Positions 1-8,123 of a stretch of DNA of 34,149 nt are shown here, piece by piece. The notes beneath the pieces are model-generated. The model had not been told where the DNA came from. It ran no database searches and saw nothing but the letters and a program-made list of their open reading frames with translations. This DNA comes from Deltaproteobacteria bacterium (GTDB lineage Bacteria > Desulfobacterota > DSM-4660 > Desulfatiglandales > HGW-15). The stretch's first letter is position 1. Each line of letters starts with the position of its first letter. The DNA lies in assembly GCA_016931115.1 (NCBI GenBank), contig JAFGFM010000195.1:1-34149 (forward strand), read 5' to 3'. A program made the position numbers and the translations under genes.

Positions 1-1
1 A

Positions 2-1918
2 GCTCCTACTGCCAATGCAGGCGCTGACCAGACAAAGGCTGAAGCACAGCTTGTTACCCTTAACGGCTCAGGTTCTGACCCGGATGGCTCTATTGTCTCA
101 TATCAGTGGACACAGACTGGCGGCACCGCTGTTATCCTTAGCAGCGCAACAGCAGCACAGCCCTCCTTTACAGCACCAAATGTAGGTCAGGCAGGTGCAA
201 CACTTACATTCAGCCTTAAGGTGACAGACCCTCAAGGCCTATATAGCACTGATACAGTTGTTATAAATGTAACATGGGTTAATGCAGCACCTACTGCCAA
301 TGCAGGCGCTGACCAAACAAAGGCTGAGGGAGAGATTGTTACCCTTAACGGCTCAGGTTCTGACCCGGATGGTTCTGTTGTCTCATATCAGTGGACACAG
401 ACCGGCGGCAACGCTGTTACACTGAGCAGCTCTAGAGTTGCACAGCCCACTTTTACTGCCCCTGATACAGCACAGGCAGGAGCAACACTCACATTCAATC
501 TTACAGTGACCGATCCACAGGGTTTACAGGGCACAGATACAGTTGATATTAATATAACATATATAAATACTGTCCCGGTAGCTAATGCAGGCCCGGATCA
601 GAATATGGAAGAAGGAGAGGTAGTTGTCCTTAACGGTTTAAACTCCATTGACCCGGATGGCACAATCGACTCATACGAATGGAAACAGACAAGCGGAACC
701 ATAGTTACCCTGAGCAGTTCTATCACGGCACAGCCAACTTTTACGGCCCCATTTGTCAATCCAGAAGGTGAATCATTAATATTTGAATTGACAGTAACCG
801 ATTCTCAGGGCCTTAAAAGTACAGACTCATGTATAGTTAATATAGTATGGGTAAATGATCCACCAACAGCAGATGCGGGTGACGATCAGAATATTAATGA
901 AGGTCAGCAGGTTACCCTTTACGGTATAGATTCCATTGACCCTGATGGCACAATCGCATCCTATCAGTGGAAACAGACAAGTGGAACCATAGTTACCCTG
1001 AGCAGCTCTATCACTGCACAGCCAACCTTTATGGCCCCATATGTTAACCCTGAAGGCGAATCGCTTGCATTTGAATTGACCGTAACCGATTCAGAGGGAT
1101 TAAAGAGCTCTGATTCATGTATTGTCAATGTATTATGGGTAAACGATCCACCGGTGGCCAACGCAGGAAAAGATCAGAATGTCATCTCCGGACGATCAGT
1201 AACCCTTAACGGTTCAGCCTCTGTTGACCATGACGGTTATATAGTATCCTATATGTGGTCCCAGTTAAGCGGTACACCTGTGACACTTAAAAACCCCGCA
1301 GCAGTAAAACCGACCTTTACACCAAAGATAACTACACAGAGCGAGACACTGGTATTCCAGCTCGTCGTAACAGATGATGGCGGCCTGAAATCCTCAAGTG
1401 AATGCACTGTAAAGGTAACCAAATCAACCCGTACTATAAGAAGCATGTGGAACCTTGTCACTCTCTGGAAATCCACACAAAGTACAACGGTTAACGGCAC
1501 ACTTTCATCAATAATGGACAATATCATCAGTATATGGTCATATGATAATGGTTCATGGAAGGTGTATGACCAATCAAAACCAGAGACCAGCAACATACTC
1601 AATGAGCTTACACCTGGAACGGCTGTATGGATGAATATGAGTCAGGATGCTGAGCTCACCATCTCAGATGATGAGTCTGTTGACCCTGTTAGCCTGACGC
1701 CCGGCTGGAACCTTGTAGGATATAATTCACCAGTATCAAGGAATGTATCTGATGCCATATCCACCATCTCCAAGGATGTAAAGAGCGTGTGGACATATGA
1801 AGATGGAAAATGGAAGGTTTTTGATCCCCAAAATCCTGGGCTCAGCGATCTTAATGTCTTGGAGCCGGGATTTGGTTACTGGGTTAAGGTAGATAAACAG
1901 TGTTCATGGACATACTGA
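2..1918 (+). CDS. PKD-repeat surface protein, 5'-truncated
   Basis: The reading frame is open from base 2, so the gene starts outside the window; 638 codons are present. Five tandem Ig-like PKD domains (K319L/REJ-like type) occupy bases 5 to about 1436. Each has the pattern PxANAGxDQ, then VTLNG...DPDG, SYxWxQxxG, LSSS, PTFxAP and LxVTDxxGLxSxD. Two copies of a 75-residue module follow (about 1442-1690 and 1691-1915), each with W-N-L-V, SIWSY/SVWTY, WKVxD and a final G-x-x-x-W-x or GYWV. No sortase or membrane anchor is visible at the C terminus, which ends CSWTY. PKD arrays usually sit on the cell surface or in secreted enzymes as spacers or binding modules. The catalytic part, if any, lies upstream. 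The first in-frame GTG (221) is internal and not the start. Specific function unknown. Confidence 0.85.
   Translation, partial: APTANAGADQTKAEAQLVTLNGSGSDPDGSIVSYQWTQTGGTAVILSSATAAQPSFTAPNVGQAGATLTFSLKVTDPQGLYSTDTVVINVTWVNAAPTANAGADQTKAEGEIVTLNGSGSDPDGSVVSYQWTQTGGNAVTLSSSRVAQPTFTAPDTAQAGATLTFNLTVTDPQGLQGTDTVDINITYINTVPVANAGPDQNMEEGEVVVLNGLNSIDPDGTIDSYEWKQTSGTIVTLSSSITAQPTFTAPFVNPEGESLIFELTVTDSQGLKSTDSCIVNIVWVNDPPTADAGDDQNINEGQQVTLYGIDSIDPDGTIASYQWKQTSGTIVTLSSSITAQPTFMAPYVNPEGESLAFELTVTDSEGLKSSDSCIVNVLWVNDPPVANAGKDQNVISGRSVTLNGSASVDHDGYIVSYMWSQLSGTPVTLKNPAAVKPTFTPKITTQSETLVFQLVVTDDGGLKSSSECTVKVTKSTRTIRSMWNLVTLWKSTQSTTVNGTLSSIMDNIISIWSYDNGSWKVYDQSKPETSNILNELTPGTAVWMNMSQDAELTISDDESVDPVSLTPGWNLVGYNSPVSRNVSDAISTISKDVKSVWTYEDGKWKVFDPQNPGLSDLNVLEPGFGYWVKVDKQCSWTY
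5..1436 (+). repeat. Five tandem PKD-domain repeats (285-288 bp period)
   Basis: Repeat units begin at about 5, 290, 575, 863 and 1151, so the period is 285, 285, 288 and 288 bp. Units 1 and 2 are nearly identical at the DNA level over their first 130 bases. Units 3 and 4 share long near-identical tracts (about 675-830 against 960-1118). Unit 5 is the most diverged. This indicates recent in-frame duplication. Confidence 0.9.
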
Positions 1919-1960
1919 TTTAAAAAATCACTGATTATTCTGTCCATTTAATCATACAGC

Positions 1961-1993
1961 GGGGGCTTAAAATGCCCCCACATTCTTTTTTTT
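1961..1993 (+). terminator. Rho-independent terminator after the PKD gene
   Basis: A six-base-pair all-GC stem (GGGGGC 1961-1966 with GCCCCC 1974-1979) has a seven-base loop. It is followed by CATTC and a run of eight T (1986-1993). It lies 43 bases after the stop codon of the PKD gene. Confidence 0.85.
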
Positions 1994-2116
1994 AGCAATC
2001 AATAAAATTTAATAAACCCTGCATCAACACAGCTATCCTTTAGTTTTTCATGGATTAAAATCACCAATTTTTCCAGAAAGGTTAATAAGTTAAGAGATGC
2101 CATAACCACAATTTTC

Positions 2117-2145
2117 TTGACACATAATAGTATCCCAAATATATT
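2117..2145 (+). promoter_or_regulatory. Sigma-70 promoter of the UroD-like gene
   Basis: A perfect TTGACA (2117-2122) is followed after 17 bp by TATATT (2140-2145, five of six matches). Transcription would start near 2152, giving a leader of about 38 bases. The ribosome binding site AGGAGG is at 2175-2180, nine bases before the ATG at 2190. Confidence 0.7.
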
Positions 2146-2189
2146 CCATTTATTTAAATTAATATGAATAATTCAGGAGGTTTTCAGGT

Positions 2190-3188
2190 ATGAATAAAAA
2201 AGAGCAATTTCTATCAGTATTAAAAAATGAGCAGCCCATGAAATGGATGGGTTATGGGTTTGAAGCATTTCCTCAGATTATGTTTCACTGTGTAATAGAT
2301 CCTATATCTATCTGGGATATTCTCCAGTTTTCCGGCGAAGCGGCTATTGACAACTGGGGCGGTACACTTCGATTTCTGCCCGGTGACCCTGGAATTATTC
2401 CCATTGTCAATAAAAACAACCAGGTAATCAAAGACATCACAAAATGGAAAGATTATGTCAAATTTCCGAAAATTCCCGCCCTTGACTGGAGTGATGCCAA
2501 AAGAACAATCGATGGAATTGACAGAGATACTACACTGGTCATGGTTCCGACCTTCCGAGGGCTGTTTGAACGCACTCACTGCCTGATGGTATTTGAAGAC
2601 GCACTGATGAACATGTATGGTGAGCCTGAATCCATGTACGAATTTTTTGAAGCCTATACGGACTGGAAGCTCGAGGTAGTTAAACAGCTAATTGACAACC
2701 TTGAGCCGGATGTTATCCACTCCCATGATGACTGGGGCTCAAAGGACAACCTGTTTTTTTCACCGGATACATTTCGTGAAGTGCTTAAACCTCATTACGC
2801 CCGGCTATACAGCTATATAAAAAGCCGGGGTGTTCTTGTTCAGCATCACTCAGACACCTACTGCATGGGACTCGAAAAAGATATGGCAGAAATAGGCATT
2901 GATATGTGGCAGGGAGCTATGTCCACAAATGATATACAACTAGTCAAGAAAAACACTAACAATAAAATGCTCATCATGGGCGGTATCAGGCAGCATGTAA
3001 TCGACCAGGCGAACGCTACAGAAGAATTAATCCGCGCAGAAGTTCGCTGGGCTATAGATGAATTTGCCCCGGGTGGTTCATTCCTCCCCTGTATACCGAG
3101 CCTTGAGACTATTAACAAGCATGTAACACCTATCGTTATAGACGAATGCAACCGTTACGGCGCTGAATGGCTTAAGAAACAGGGCTAA
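2190..3188 (+). CDS. Uroporphyrinogen decarboxylase-fold protein (probable methyltransferase)
   Basis: The product has 332 residues with the layout of the UroD/MtaA/MtbA superfamily: an N-terminal KKEQFLSVLKNE helix, a core HSHDDWGSKD segment (177-186), a VLVQHHSDTYC segment (215-225) and a late MGGIRQ strand (263-268). In anaerobes, members of this superfamily that are not haem enzymes often move methyl groups between corrinoid proteins, methoxylated aromatics or thiols, using a zinc held by His and Cys. H219/H220 and C225 could serve here, with C301 as a further candidate ligand. True HemE is longer and has different N-terminal arginine motifs, so haem synthesis is unlikely. No corrinoid protein or activase lies next to it; the gene has its own promoter and terminator. 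O-demethylation of methoxy-aromatics such as ferulate is an attractive but unproven role. Start ATG is supported by AGGAGG nine bases upstream. Confidence 0.75.
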   Translation: MNKKEQFLSVLKNEQPMKWMGYGFEAFPQIMFHCVIDPISIWDILQFSGEAAIDNWGGTLRFLPGDPGIIPIVNKNNQVIKDITKWKDYVKFPKIPALDWSDAKRTIDGIDRDTTLVMVPTFRGLFERTHCLMVFEDALMNMYGEPESMYEFFEAYTDWKLEVVKQLIDNLEPDVIHSHDDWGSKDNLFFSPDTFREVLKPHYARLYSYIKSRGVLVQHHSDTYCMGLEKDMAEIGIDMWQGAMSTNDIQLVKKNTNNKMLIMGGIRQHVIDQANATEELIRAEVRWAIDEFAPGGSFLPCIPSLETINKHVTPIVIDECNRYGAEWLKKQG

Positions 3189-3201
3189 TGCAGTATTATA
3201 G

Positions 3202-3244
3202 AAGGCGCCCCTTTTTTCTACTGGAAAAAAGGGGTGCCTTTTTT
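3202..3244 (+). terminator. Strong terminator after the UroD-like gene
   Basis: A 17-bp stem (3202-3218 with 3224-3240; one G-T pair) closes a five-base loop. The descending arm ends in TT and runs into TTTT (3241-3244). It begins 14 bases after the stop codon. Confidence 0.85.
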
Positions 3245-3418
3245 GATCTACTATAATTACCTCCATCCTTTTCCTGGTCATCTCATATTTTCATTAGGGT
3301 TCACTCTCAAGTAGATATTTTTCAAATATTTTTTCATACAATAAAAAAGTCTTTTTAGGCAGTGCCCTTTATGGTAGAGCTAGGATAAATTAAAACCTTA
3401 TTAAGACCGGAAAATCAG

Positions 3419-4831
3419 GTGATGCAAAACATACTCTTATTATCAAAAAATCCAGATGTATACCGGCAGCTTATGCCCTGTTTTGGGGCTGAAATACAGA
3501 TAGGCAAGGCTGAAAACGATACCCAGGCCATCTCAATGCTCCAGAGCAGACGTTATGAATACCTGTTTATGGATATCTCTCTGTTCAGCACGCCTGAAAA
3601 GAACTGGATCAGTTATAAGAACTATTTACAGTCATTCATGAGCCTGTACCCTGCCCTTGACATAATTATTATCACTTCAGTTGAAAGGATAAGAGAAGCG
3701 GTAAATGCGGTTAAAGAGGGGGCAAGTGACTATATTCTGTTTCCGATCAAACCTGATGAAGTAATTTCTGTCTTAAAGAATATCAAAGATTCCCTTATTG
3801 CCAGATCAGAACCTGATTTTTTTAAAGACAGACTTAAAGATACTGATATACAGCAGACCATGAGGACTGCCAATGCAAAGATGAAAGCGGTCTATGAAAA
3901 ACTCAAGTCTGTATCTCCAACAAACAGTACTGTTCTTATTACAGGCGAGACCGGGACAGGGAAAGGGGTTATTGCAAGACTGATACACCGCCACAGCAGC
4001 AGAAAGGATGCCCAGTTTATAAGTGTCCACTGCGGGGCCATACCTGATACACTATTAGAAAGCGAACTTTTCGGCCATGAAAGGGGGGCATTTACCAGCG
4101 CAATAAAGCGTAAACTGGGCAAATTTGAGATCGCAGACAAGGGTACTATCTTTCTTGACGAAATAGGCACAATAACCCCTGCTGCACAGATCAAACTGTT
4201 ACAGGTACTTCAGGATGGTATATTTCAGCGTGTTGGTGGGGAGGTTACAATACATACCGATGCCCGAATTATTGCCGCCACCAACATGGACTTAAAAAAA
4301 ATGTGCGAGGATGGAGAGTTCAGAAAGGATCTCTATTACAGGCTTAATGTCTTTCCCATTGAGGTACCCCTTTTAAGGGAGAGGACTGAAGACATACCTC
4401 ATCTAGCTATGATGTTCCTTGAAAAGATGAATAAGCATAACACAAAGGCTATTAAGGGTTTTTCACCTGATGTGATGGAGGCATTTATGCATTATCCCTG
4501 GCCGGGAAATATCAGGGAGCTTGAAAACCTTATTGAGAGGGCATACATACTGGAGACCGGTTCAATCCTGCAACCTGACAATTTTCCATTGGAAATATTT
4601 GAGTATGGCCGACAGGATGTCGATAACACAAGAAAACGTACCGGAAACCTTGCAAATATCCGGAAAAAGGGCATTGAAGAGATTGAAAAAAATTATCTTA
4701 TGGATCTGCTTAATGAGACCATGGGTCGAATTAAACAGGCGGCAGAAACAGCAGGGATAACGACAAGACAGATACATAAATTGCTTACAAAATACAATAT
4801 ACACAAGGAAGATTATAAAGGTAGAAAATAA
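3419..4831 (+). CDS. NtrC-family sigma-54 activator with atypical receiver domain
   Basis: The product has 470 residues in three parts. Residues 1-125 are a receiver-like domain with the phosphoacceptor-position D52 (FMDIS), S/T at 86-87 and K111 (FPIKP). The usual acidic pair after strand 1 is missing: ILLLSKN replaces ILxVDDE. Residues 145-385 are the AAA+ domain with Walker A GETGTGKG (176-183), the sigma-54 loop GAFTSA (223-228, normally GAFTGA), Walker B TIFLDE (243-248) and the arginine segment FRKDLYYRLN (301-310). A Fis-type HTH (GRIKQAAETAGITTRQIHKLL) is near the C terminus. It should activate sigma-54 RNA polymerase. Start is GTG 3419 or ATG 3422; neither has a good ribosome site. 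No histidine kinase is adjacent. A sigma-54 promoter lies just downstream (4898-4913), ahead of the DksA-like gene, the most likely local target. Confidence 0.92.
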   Translation: MMQNILLLSKNPDVYRQLMPCFGAEIQIGKAENDTQAISMLQSRRYEYLFMDISLFSTPEKNWISYKNYLQSFMSLYPALDIIIITSVERIREAVNAVKEGASDYILFPIKPDEVISVLKNIKDSLIARSEPDFFKDRLKDTDIQQTMRTANAKMKAVYEKLKSVSPTNSTVLITGETGTGKGVIARLIHRHSSRKDAQFISVHCGAIPDTLLESELFGHERGAFTSAIKRKLGKFEIADKGTIFLDEIGTITPAAQIKLLQVLQDGIFQRVGGEVTIHTDARIIAATNMDLKKMCEDGEFRKDLYYRLNVFPIEVPLLRERTEDIPHLAMMFLEKMNKHNTKAIKGFSPDVMEAFMHYPWPGNIRELENLIERAYILETGSILQPDNFPLEIFEYGRQDVDNTRKRTGNLANIRKKGIEEIEKNYLMDLLNETMGRIKQAAETAGITTRQIHKLLTKYNIHKEDYKGRK

Positions 4832-4897
4832 AATGGGAAAAAGGGTATTAACTGAACAACACCCTTTATCGCCAAGCAATAATAAGACAAATGATTT

Positions 4898-4913
4898 TGG
4901 CATAAATTCTGCA
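4898..4913 (+). promoter_or_regulatory. Sigma-54 (-24/-12) promoter of the DksA-like gene
   Basis: The site TGGCATAAATTCTGCA has GG at 4899-4900 and GC at 4911-4912, the required ten bases apart. It matches TGGCAYR-N5-TGCA, and only the base before TGC departs from consensus. Transcription would start near 4923-4925, leaving a leader of about 115 bases before the ATG at 5041. An inverted repeat AAAGGGT/ACCCTTT (4840-4846 and 4861-4867) lies about 70 bp upstream of that start and could be an activator site or part of the end of the previous transcript. Confidence 0.65.
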
Positions 4914-5040
4914 TAAATGTCGCTGAAAAAAAATAAGAAGAAAATGCATTTTTTTCTTGATTCATGATTGATTTTACAATATTTGATGCCTTTTTTAATA
5001 GAACACTATATCTCTCATGTAAAAATGGGGAGGAGATTTC

Positions 5041-5706
5041 ATGACAAAAAATTCTACAAAGGTTGATTCTTCAAAACAGAAGAAAAAAATCATACCTGTT
5101 ATTAATAAACCTGAAAAAAAAATAAGAACAAAGGAAAGAACCGACCATTTCAGGACAAGATTTCATTCCCATCTCCTGGCAAAAAAGAGGGAGCTTGAAA
5201 GCGTAATTGATACTCTGATAAAGGAAAACAACGAGGACTTCAGCAAGATATCCTTTGATGGAATGATAGATGAACTGGACCGTACAGACAGGGAGATGGC
5301 GGCACAGAATTACTACAGGTTTCTGGACCGCAAAAAATTTGAGTTGAAGAGGATTGATTCCCTGATTGACAGGTTAAAACATGATCAGGACTTCGGAATA
5401 TGTGAAGAATGCGAGAAACCAATCCCGGAAGCAAGACTTATGATTGTCCCTGAGGCTGTCCTTTGTGTTGCATGCCAGGAGGAGCTTGAAAAAATAGAAT
5501 CAAGGGCCAACCTTGCTGCCAGCTCAGGTAAAATCCTTCCATACAGGGATGATTATGAGACTGATGAAGAGACCGAGAACATTGATGATGCCGGTCTTGT
5601 TACAAAGGCCGGTTCAGAATCAATGTCTCTGATGGATATGGAAGAGATCGACCTGCTGGATATACCTGAAGCTGCACCTGAAGAGGAGAATGAAATAACT
5701 CCTTAG
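5041..5706 (+). CDS. DksA/TraR-family zinc-finger protein with acidic tail
   Basis: The product has 221 residues, against about 150 for E. coli DksA. A basic N-terminal extension (1-35, many Lys) precedes a coiled-coil region (40-115) whose tip carries D77-E-L-D80-R-T, the equivalent of the DxxDxA tip that DksA inserts into the RNA polymerase secondary channel; Ala is replaced by Thr. The zinc finger is C121-E-E-C124, then 17 residues, then C142-V-A-C145. Residues 165-221 form an acidic, probably disordered tail rich in Asp and Glu. DksA proteins tune initiation together with (p)ppGpp. The ATG follows GGGGAGGAG (about 5027-5035). The gene stands alone after a sigma-54 promoter and ends at a bidirectional terminator, so its level is probably set by the sigma-54 activator upstream. 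Confidence 0.85.
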   Translation: MTKNSTKVDSSKQKKKIIPVINKPEKKIRTKERTDHFRTRFHSHLLAKKRELESVIDTLIKENNEDFSKISFDGMIDELDRTDREMAAQNYYRFLDRKKFELKRIDSLIDRLKHDQDFGICEECEKPIPEARLMIVPEAVLCVACQEELEKIESRANLAASSGKILPYRDDYETDEETENIDDAGLVTKAGSESMSLMDMEEIDLLDIPEAAPEEENEITP

Positions 5707-5750
5707 CATAACGACTGCATTTCAGAAGTTGTTTTATATCAAACAACATA

Positions 5751-5789
5751 AAAAAACGCGAAGCCGCATCCCTGCTCTTCGCGTTTTTT
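5751..5789. terminator. Bidirectional terminator between convergent genes
   Basis: A 13-bp perfect stem (5751-5763 with 5777-5789) with A6 at its left foot and T6 at its right foot works in both directions. It lies between the stop of the DksA-like gene (5706, plus strand) and the stop of araA (5811, minus strand). Confidence 0.85.
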
Positions 5790-5810
5790 ATTTTTTAACA
5801 GGATTACAGG

Positions 5811-7328
5811 TTAAACCCCTCCTGAAAAGGCCTTCAGGGTGTAATAGAGATCATTCCACTTGACCTCCTTTTTAAAAGAGCTGATATCGGTTTTATCATC
5901 TATTAAAACCATCTCTATACAGCACATTTCGCAGAAATCAATAAGCATCTCTGTTGTTACCTGTTTACTGTACCCGGTATGATGGGCACCACCGCCAAGG
6001 ATCCATGCATGGGATGCGGTCTCAAGATTTGGTTTAGGTTTCCAGAGAACACGCGCCACAGGGAGCCTTGGTAACTTTTCGGTGATGTCTACAGTATAGA
6101 CCTCATTCACAAGCAACCTGAACCGGTTTCCCATGTCGATCAGGGAGGCGTTAACAGAATCCCCTTCAGGCACGTTAAATACCAGCCTTACAGGGTCTTC
6201 CTTTCCGCCTATTCCAAGCGGATGTATCTCAAGCCGCACCTTTTCATTTCCAGATATGGTCGGGCAGACCTCAAGCATGTGTGCCCCTAGCACCATAGGA
6301 TTTGCAGGATCAAGGTGATATGTGTAATCCTCCATAAAAGAGGTGCCCCCTGAGAGCCCTTTACCCATAACCTTCATGGCGCGCACCAGAAGTGCAGTCT
6401 TCCAGTCCCCTTCTGCGCCAAACCCATACCCCTTTTCCATAAGCCTCTGGCATGCAAAACCGGGAAGCTGCCTCAGCCCTTCAAGATCTTCAAAGGTGGT
6501 GGTAAATGCAACAAAATTCCCATCCACTAAAAAGTTCTCTATGCCTGCCTCCAATCGCGCAGCCTCTCTCAGCTCTTCATGGCGGCTGCCACCGGGAAGG
6601 AGCGCTTTATCTATCTCATAAACCTCTTTGTATTCTTTGATCAAACTGTCAATCTGCTCTTCTTTAACCTCTTTTATCCTGGCTACCAGGTCACCCACCC
6701 CGTAGCCGTACACATCAAACCCAAATGCGATCTGGGCTGCAACCTTGTCCCCCTCTGTAACAGCCACATCCCTCATGTTATCCCCGAAACGGGCCACCTT
6801 TGCGCCCCTGATATCCTTGAGCGCTGCAGCAGCGCGTATCCATGAGCTGATGCCTTTGTGTACCTTATCATCCTTCCAGTACCCTGTGACCACCTTGCGT
6901 TCGATCTTCATGCGTGTATTGATGTAACCATGCTCCCTGTCACCGTGGGCCGACTGGTTCAGGTTCATGAAATCCATATCAATTTCACCCCAGGGTATAT
7001 CCCTGTTGTACTGGGTGTGAAGGTGAAGGATCGGTTTGGTTATCACCTTAAGGCCGTTGATCCACATCTTGGATGGTGAAAAGGTGTGCATCCAGAGTAT
7101 TACGCCCGCGCAATGGTCATCAGCGCTCGCCCTGATACAGAAATCAGTGATCTCCTGCGGTGTGGTCAGGATACCTTTGTACTGAATCTCAGCCGGGATA
7201 TTATCAAGGCTGCTCAAATATCCGGCAATCTCTTCTGTATGTGACCGAACCAGTTTCAGAGTCTCATCCCCGTAAAGGTGCTGACTTCCTGCAACCATCC
7301 ATATAGACATATTCTCGTATGCTTTCAT
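5811..7328 (-). CDS. araA: L-arabinose isomerase
   Basis: This cytoplasmic, Mn-dependent enzyme converts L-arabinose to L-ribulose, the first catabolic step. The 505-residue product is close to the 500 of E. coli AraA. The family's catalytic and metal residues fall at nearly the same numbers: E306 (GFGAEGDWK), E333 (SFMEDYTY), H350 (LGAHMLEV) and H449 ([11 protein letters not shown]). The start is ATG at 7328, preceded by AAAGGA (7340-7335); an in-frame TTG at 7343 would place the ribosome site inside the gene and was not used. It is the last gene of a minus-strand operon, 32 bases after the HAD gene, and ends at the bidirectional terminator. Expression should follow the LacI-type operator at 9733-9750. 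Confidence 0.97.
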   Translation of the reverse strand: MKAYENMSIWMVAGSQHLYGDETLKLVRSHTEEIAGYLSSLDNIPAEIQYKGILTTPQEITDFCIRASADDHCAGVILWMHTFSPSKMWINGLKVITKPILHLHTQYNRDIPWGEIDMDFMNLNQSAHGDREHGYINTRMKIERKVVTGYWKDDKVHKGISSWIRAAAALKDIRGAKVARFGDNMRDVAVTEGDKVAAQIAFGFDVYGYGVGDLVARIKEVKEEQIDSLIKEYKEVYEIDKALLPGGSRHEELREAARLEAGIENFLVDGNFVAFTTTFEDLEGLRQLPGFACQRLMEKGYGFGAEGDWKTALLVRAMKVMGKGLSGGTSFMEDYTYHLDPANPMVLGAHMLEVCPTISGNEKVRLEIHPLGIGGKEDPVRLVFNVPEGDSVNASLIDMGNRFRLLVNEVYTVDITEKLPRLPVARVLWKPKPNLETASHAWILGGGAHHTGYSKQVTTEMLIDFCEMCCIEMVLIDDKTDISSFKKEVKWNDLYYTLKAFSGGV

Positions 7329-7360
7329 ATCATTTCCTTTCAATTAATTATTGATCATCA

Positions 7361-8035
7361 TTAAAACGCCTTATGCTCATGAACAAGTGCTTTGAGATCG
7401 GTCAGCGTGATCTCTTCGAGAGTATTCACGACCCGGTCTGCGTTACTCAGGCAGTCATGTGTGGAGAGTACCCCAACACAGGCCATTCCTGCGTTACGGG
7501 CTGCCAATAGCCCTGCGGGTGCATCCTCAAGCACTATGCAGTTAGATGGGGAAACGCCAATTTTTTGGGAGGCGGTAAGACATCCCTCCGGATGTGGCTT
7601 ACCATTGATCACATCTTCAGCACAGACCAGAGCAGCAAATGTATCAGGTAGATTGAGCGCTTTAAGAATAGCATTTATGTTCTTGCGGGGCGCTGATGAA
7701 ACCACTACCTGGGGCCAGCCTTTAGTTTTCGCCTGATCTATGATCTGCCCTGCACCCGGCAGGAGCTTAACCCCTTTTCCTTTCAGCACCTCCCTGAATG
7801 CCTCCTCTTTGGCATCACCGATCCTGACCACTTCAGCATCCGATAGACCTGCACCGAACAGGCTGCGTAATATGGTGTCATTGCGCTGCCCAAAGGTCTT
7901 AAGAAAGGTTTCCCATGTGAGATCATACTTTTCAGCAGACAGTATTTGTTTCCAGGCGAGCCAGTGTGCCTTGCGTGTATCAACCATGGTTCCGTCCATG
8001 TCCCATATGAGAGCAAAGGTGTTATTTTCCTTCAT
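7361..8035 (-). CDS. HAD-superfamily phosphatase/phosphoglucomutase-like protein
   Basis: The product has 224 residues of the beta-phosphoglucomutase-like HAD subfamily. Motif I is D12-M-D14-G-T, motif II is VVVSSAP (about 110-116), the motif III lysine lies in GKPHPEG, and motif IV is VLEDAPAG. A helical cap sits between motifs I and II. Such enzymes hydrolyse or isomerise small sugar phosphates. It lies between the kinase and the isomerase genes, with AAGGGAA ahead of its ATG. Bacillus subtilis has a different-class HAD phosphatase (AraL) in its ara operon that removes excess sugar phosphates; a similar safety-valve role is inferred here from position only. The actual substrate cannot be read from sequence. 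Confidence 0.85.
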   Translation of the reverse strand: MKENNTFALIWDMDGTMVDTRKAHWLAWKQILSAEKYDLTWETFLKTFGQRNDTILRSLFGAGLSDAEVVRIGDAKEEAFREVLKGKGVKLLPGAGQIIDQAKTKGWPQVVVSSAPRKNINAILKALNLPDTFAALVCAEDVINGKPHPEGCLTASQKIGVSPSNCIVLEDAPAGLLAARNAGMACVGVLSTHDCLSNADRVVNTLEEITLTDLKALVHEHKAF

Positions 8036-8060
8036 GTCTATTCCCTTTTAAATATTATCA

Positions 8061-8123
8061 TGTAGAGAGAGGTTTAATCCGCCGTCGCCTCTGGCTATGG
8101 CGAGACAAGAATCTGTCTCTACA
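8061..8123. repeat. REP-like palindromic element overlapping the araB stop
   Basis: Terminal inverted arms TGTAGAGA (8061-8068) and TCTCTACA (8116-8123) enclose an inner hairpin GAGACA/TGTCTC (8102-8107 and 8114-8119). The right arm covers the stop codon of the kinase gene. The GTAGAGACA core recurs in the palindrome at 11733-11760, suggesting one dispersed repeat family. It fills most of the 83-bp gap between the kinase and HAD genes. Confidence 0.6.

Noticed and set aside
2190-3188. HemE, the haem-pathway uroporphyrinogen decarboxylase
   Set aside because: The length and N-terminal motifs do not fit HemE, and the HHSDTYC segment suits the methyltransferase-like branch of the superfamily.
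4957-4980. Sigma-70 promoter TTGATT...TACAAT ahead of the DksA-like gene
   Set aside because: The spacer is only 12 bp, too short for sigma-70 recognition; the sigma-54 element upstream fits better.
7329-7343. Upstream TTG start for araA
   Set aside because: The AAAGGA ribosome site for the ATG at 7328 would lie inside the coding sequence, and using the ATG gives the E. coli-like catalytic numbering.
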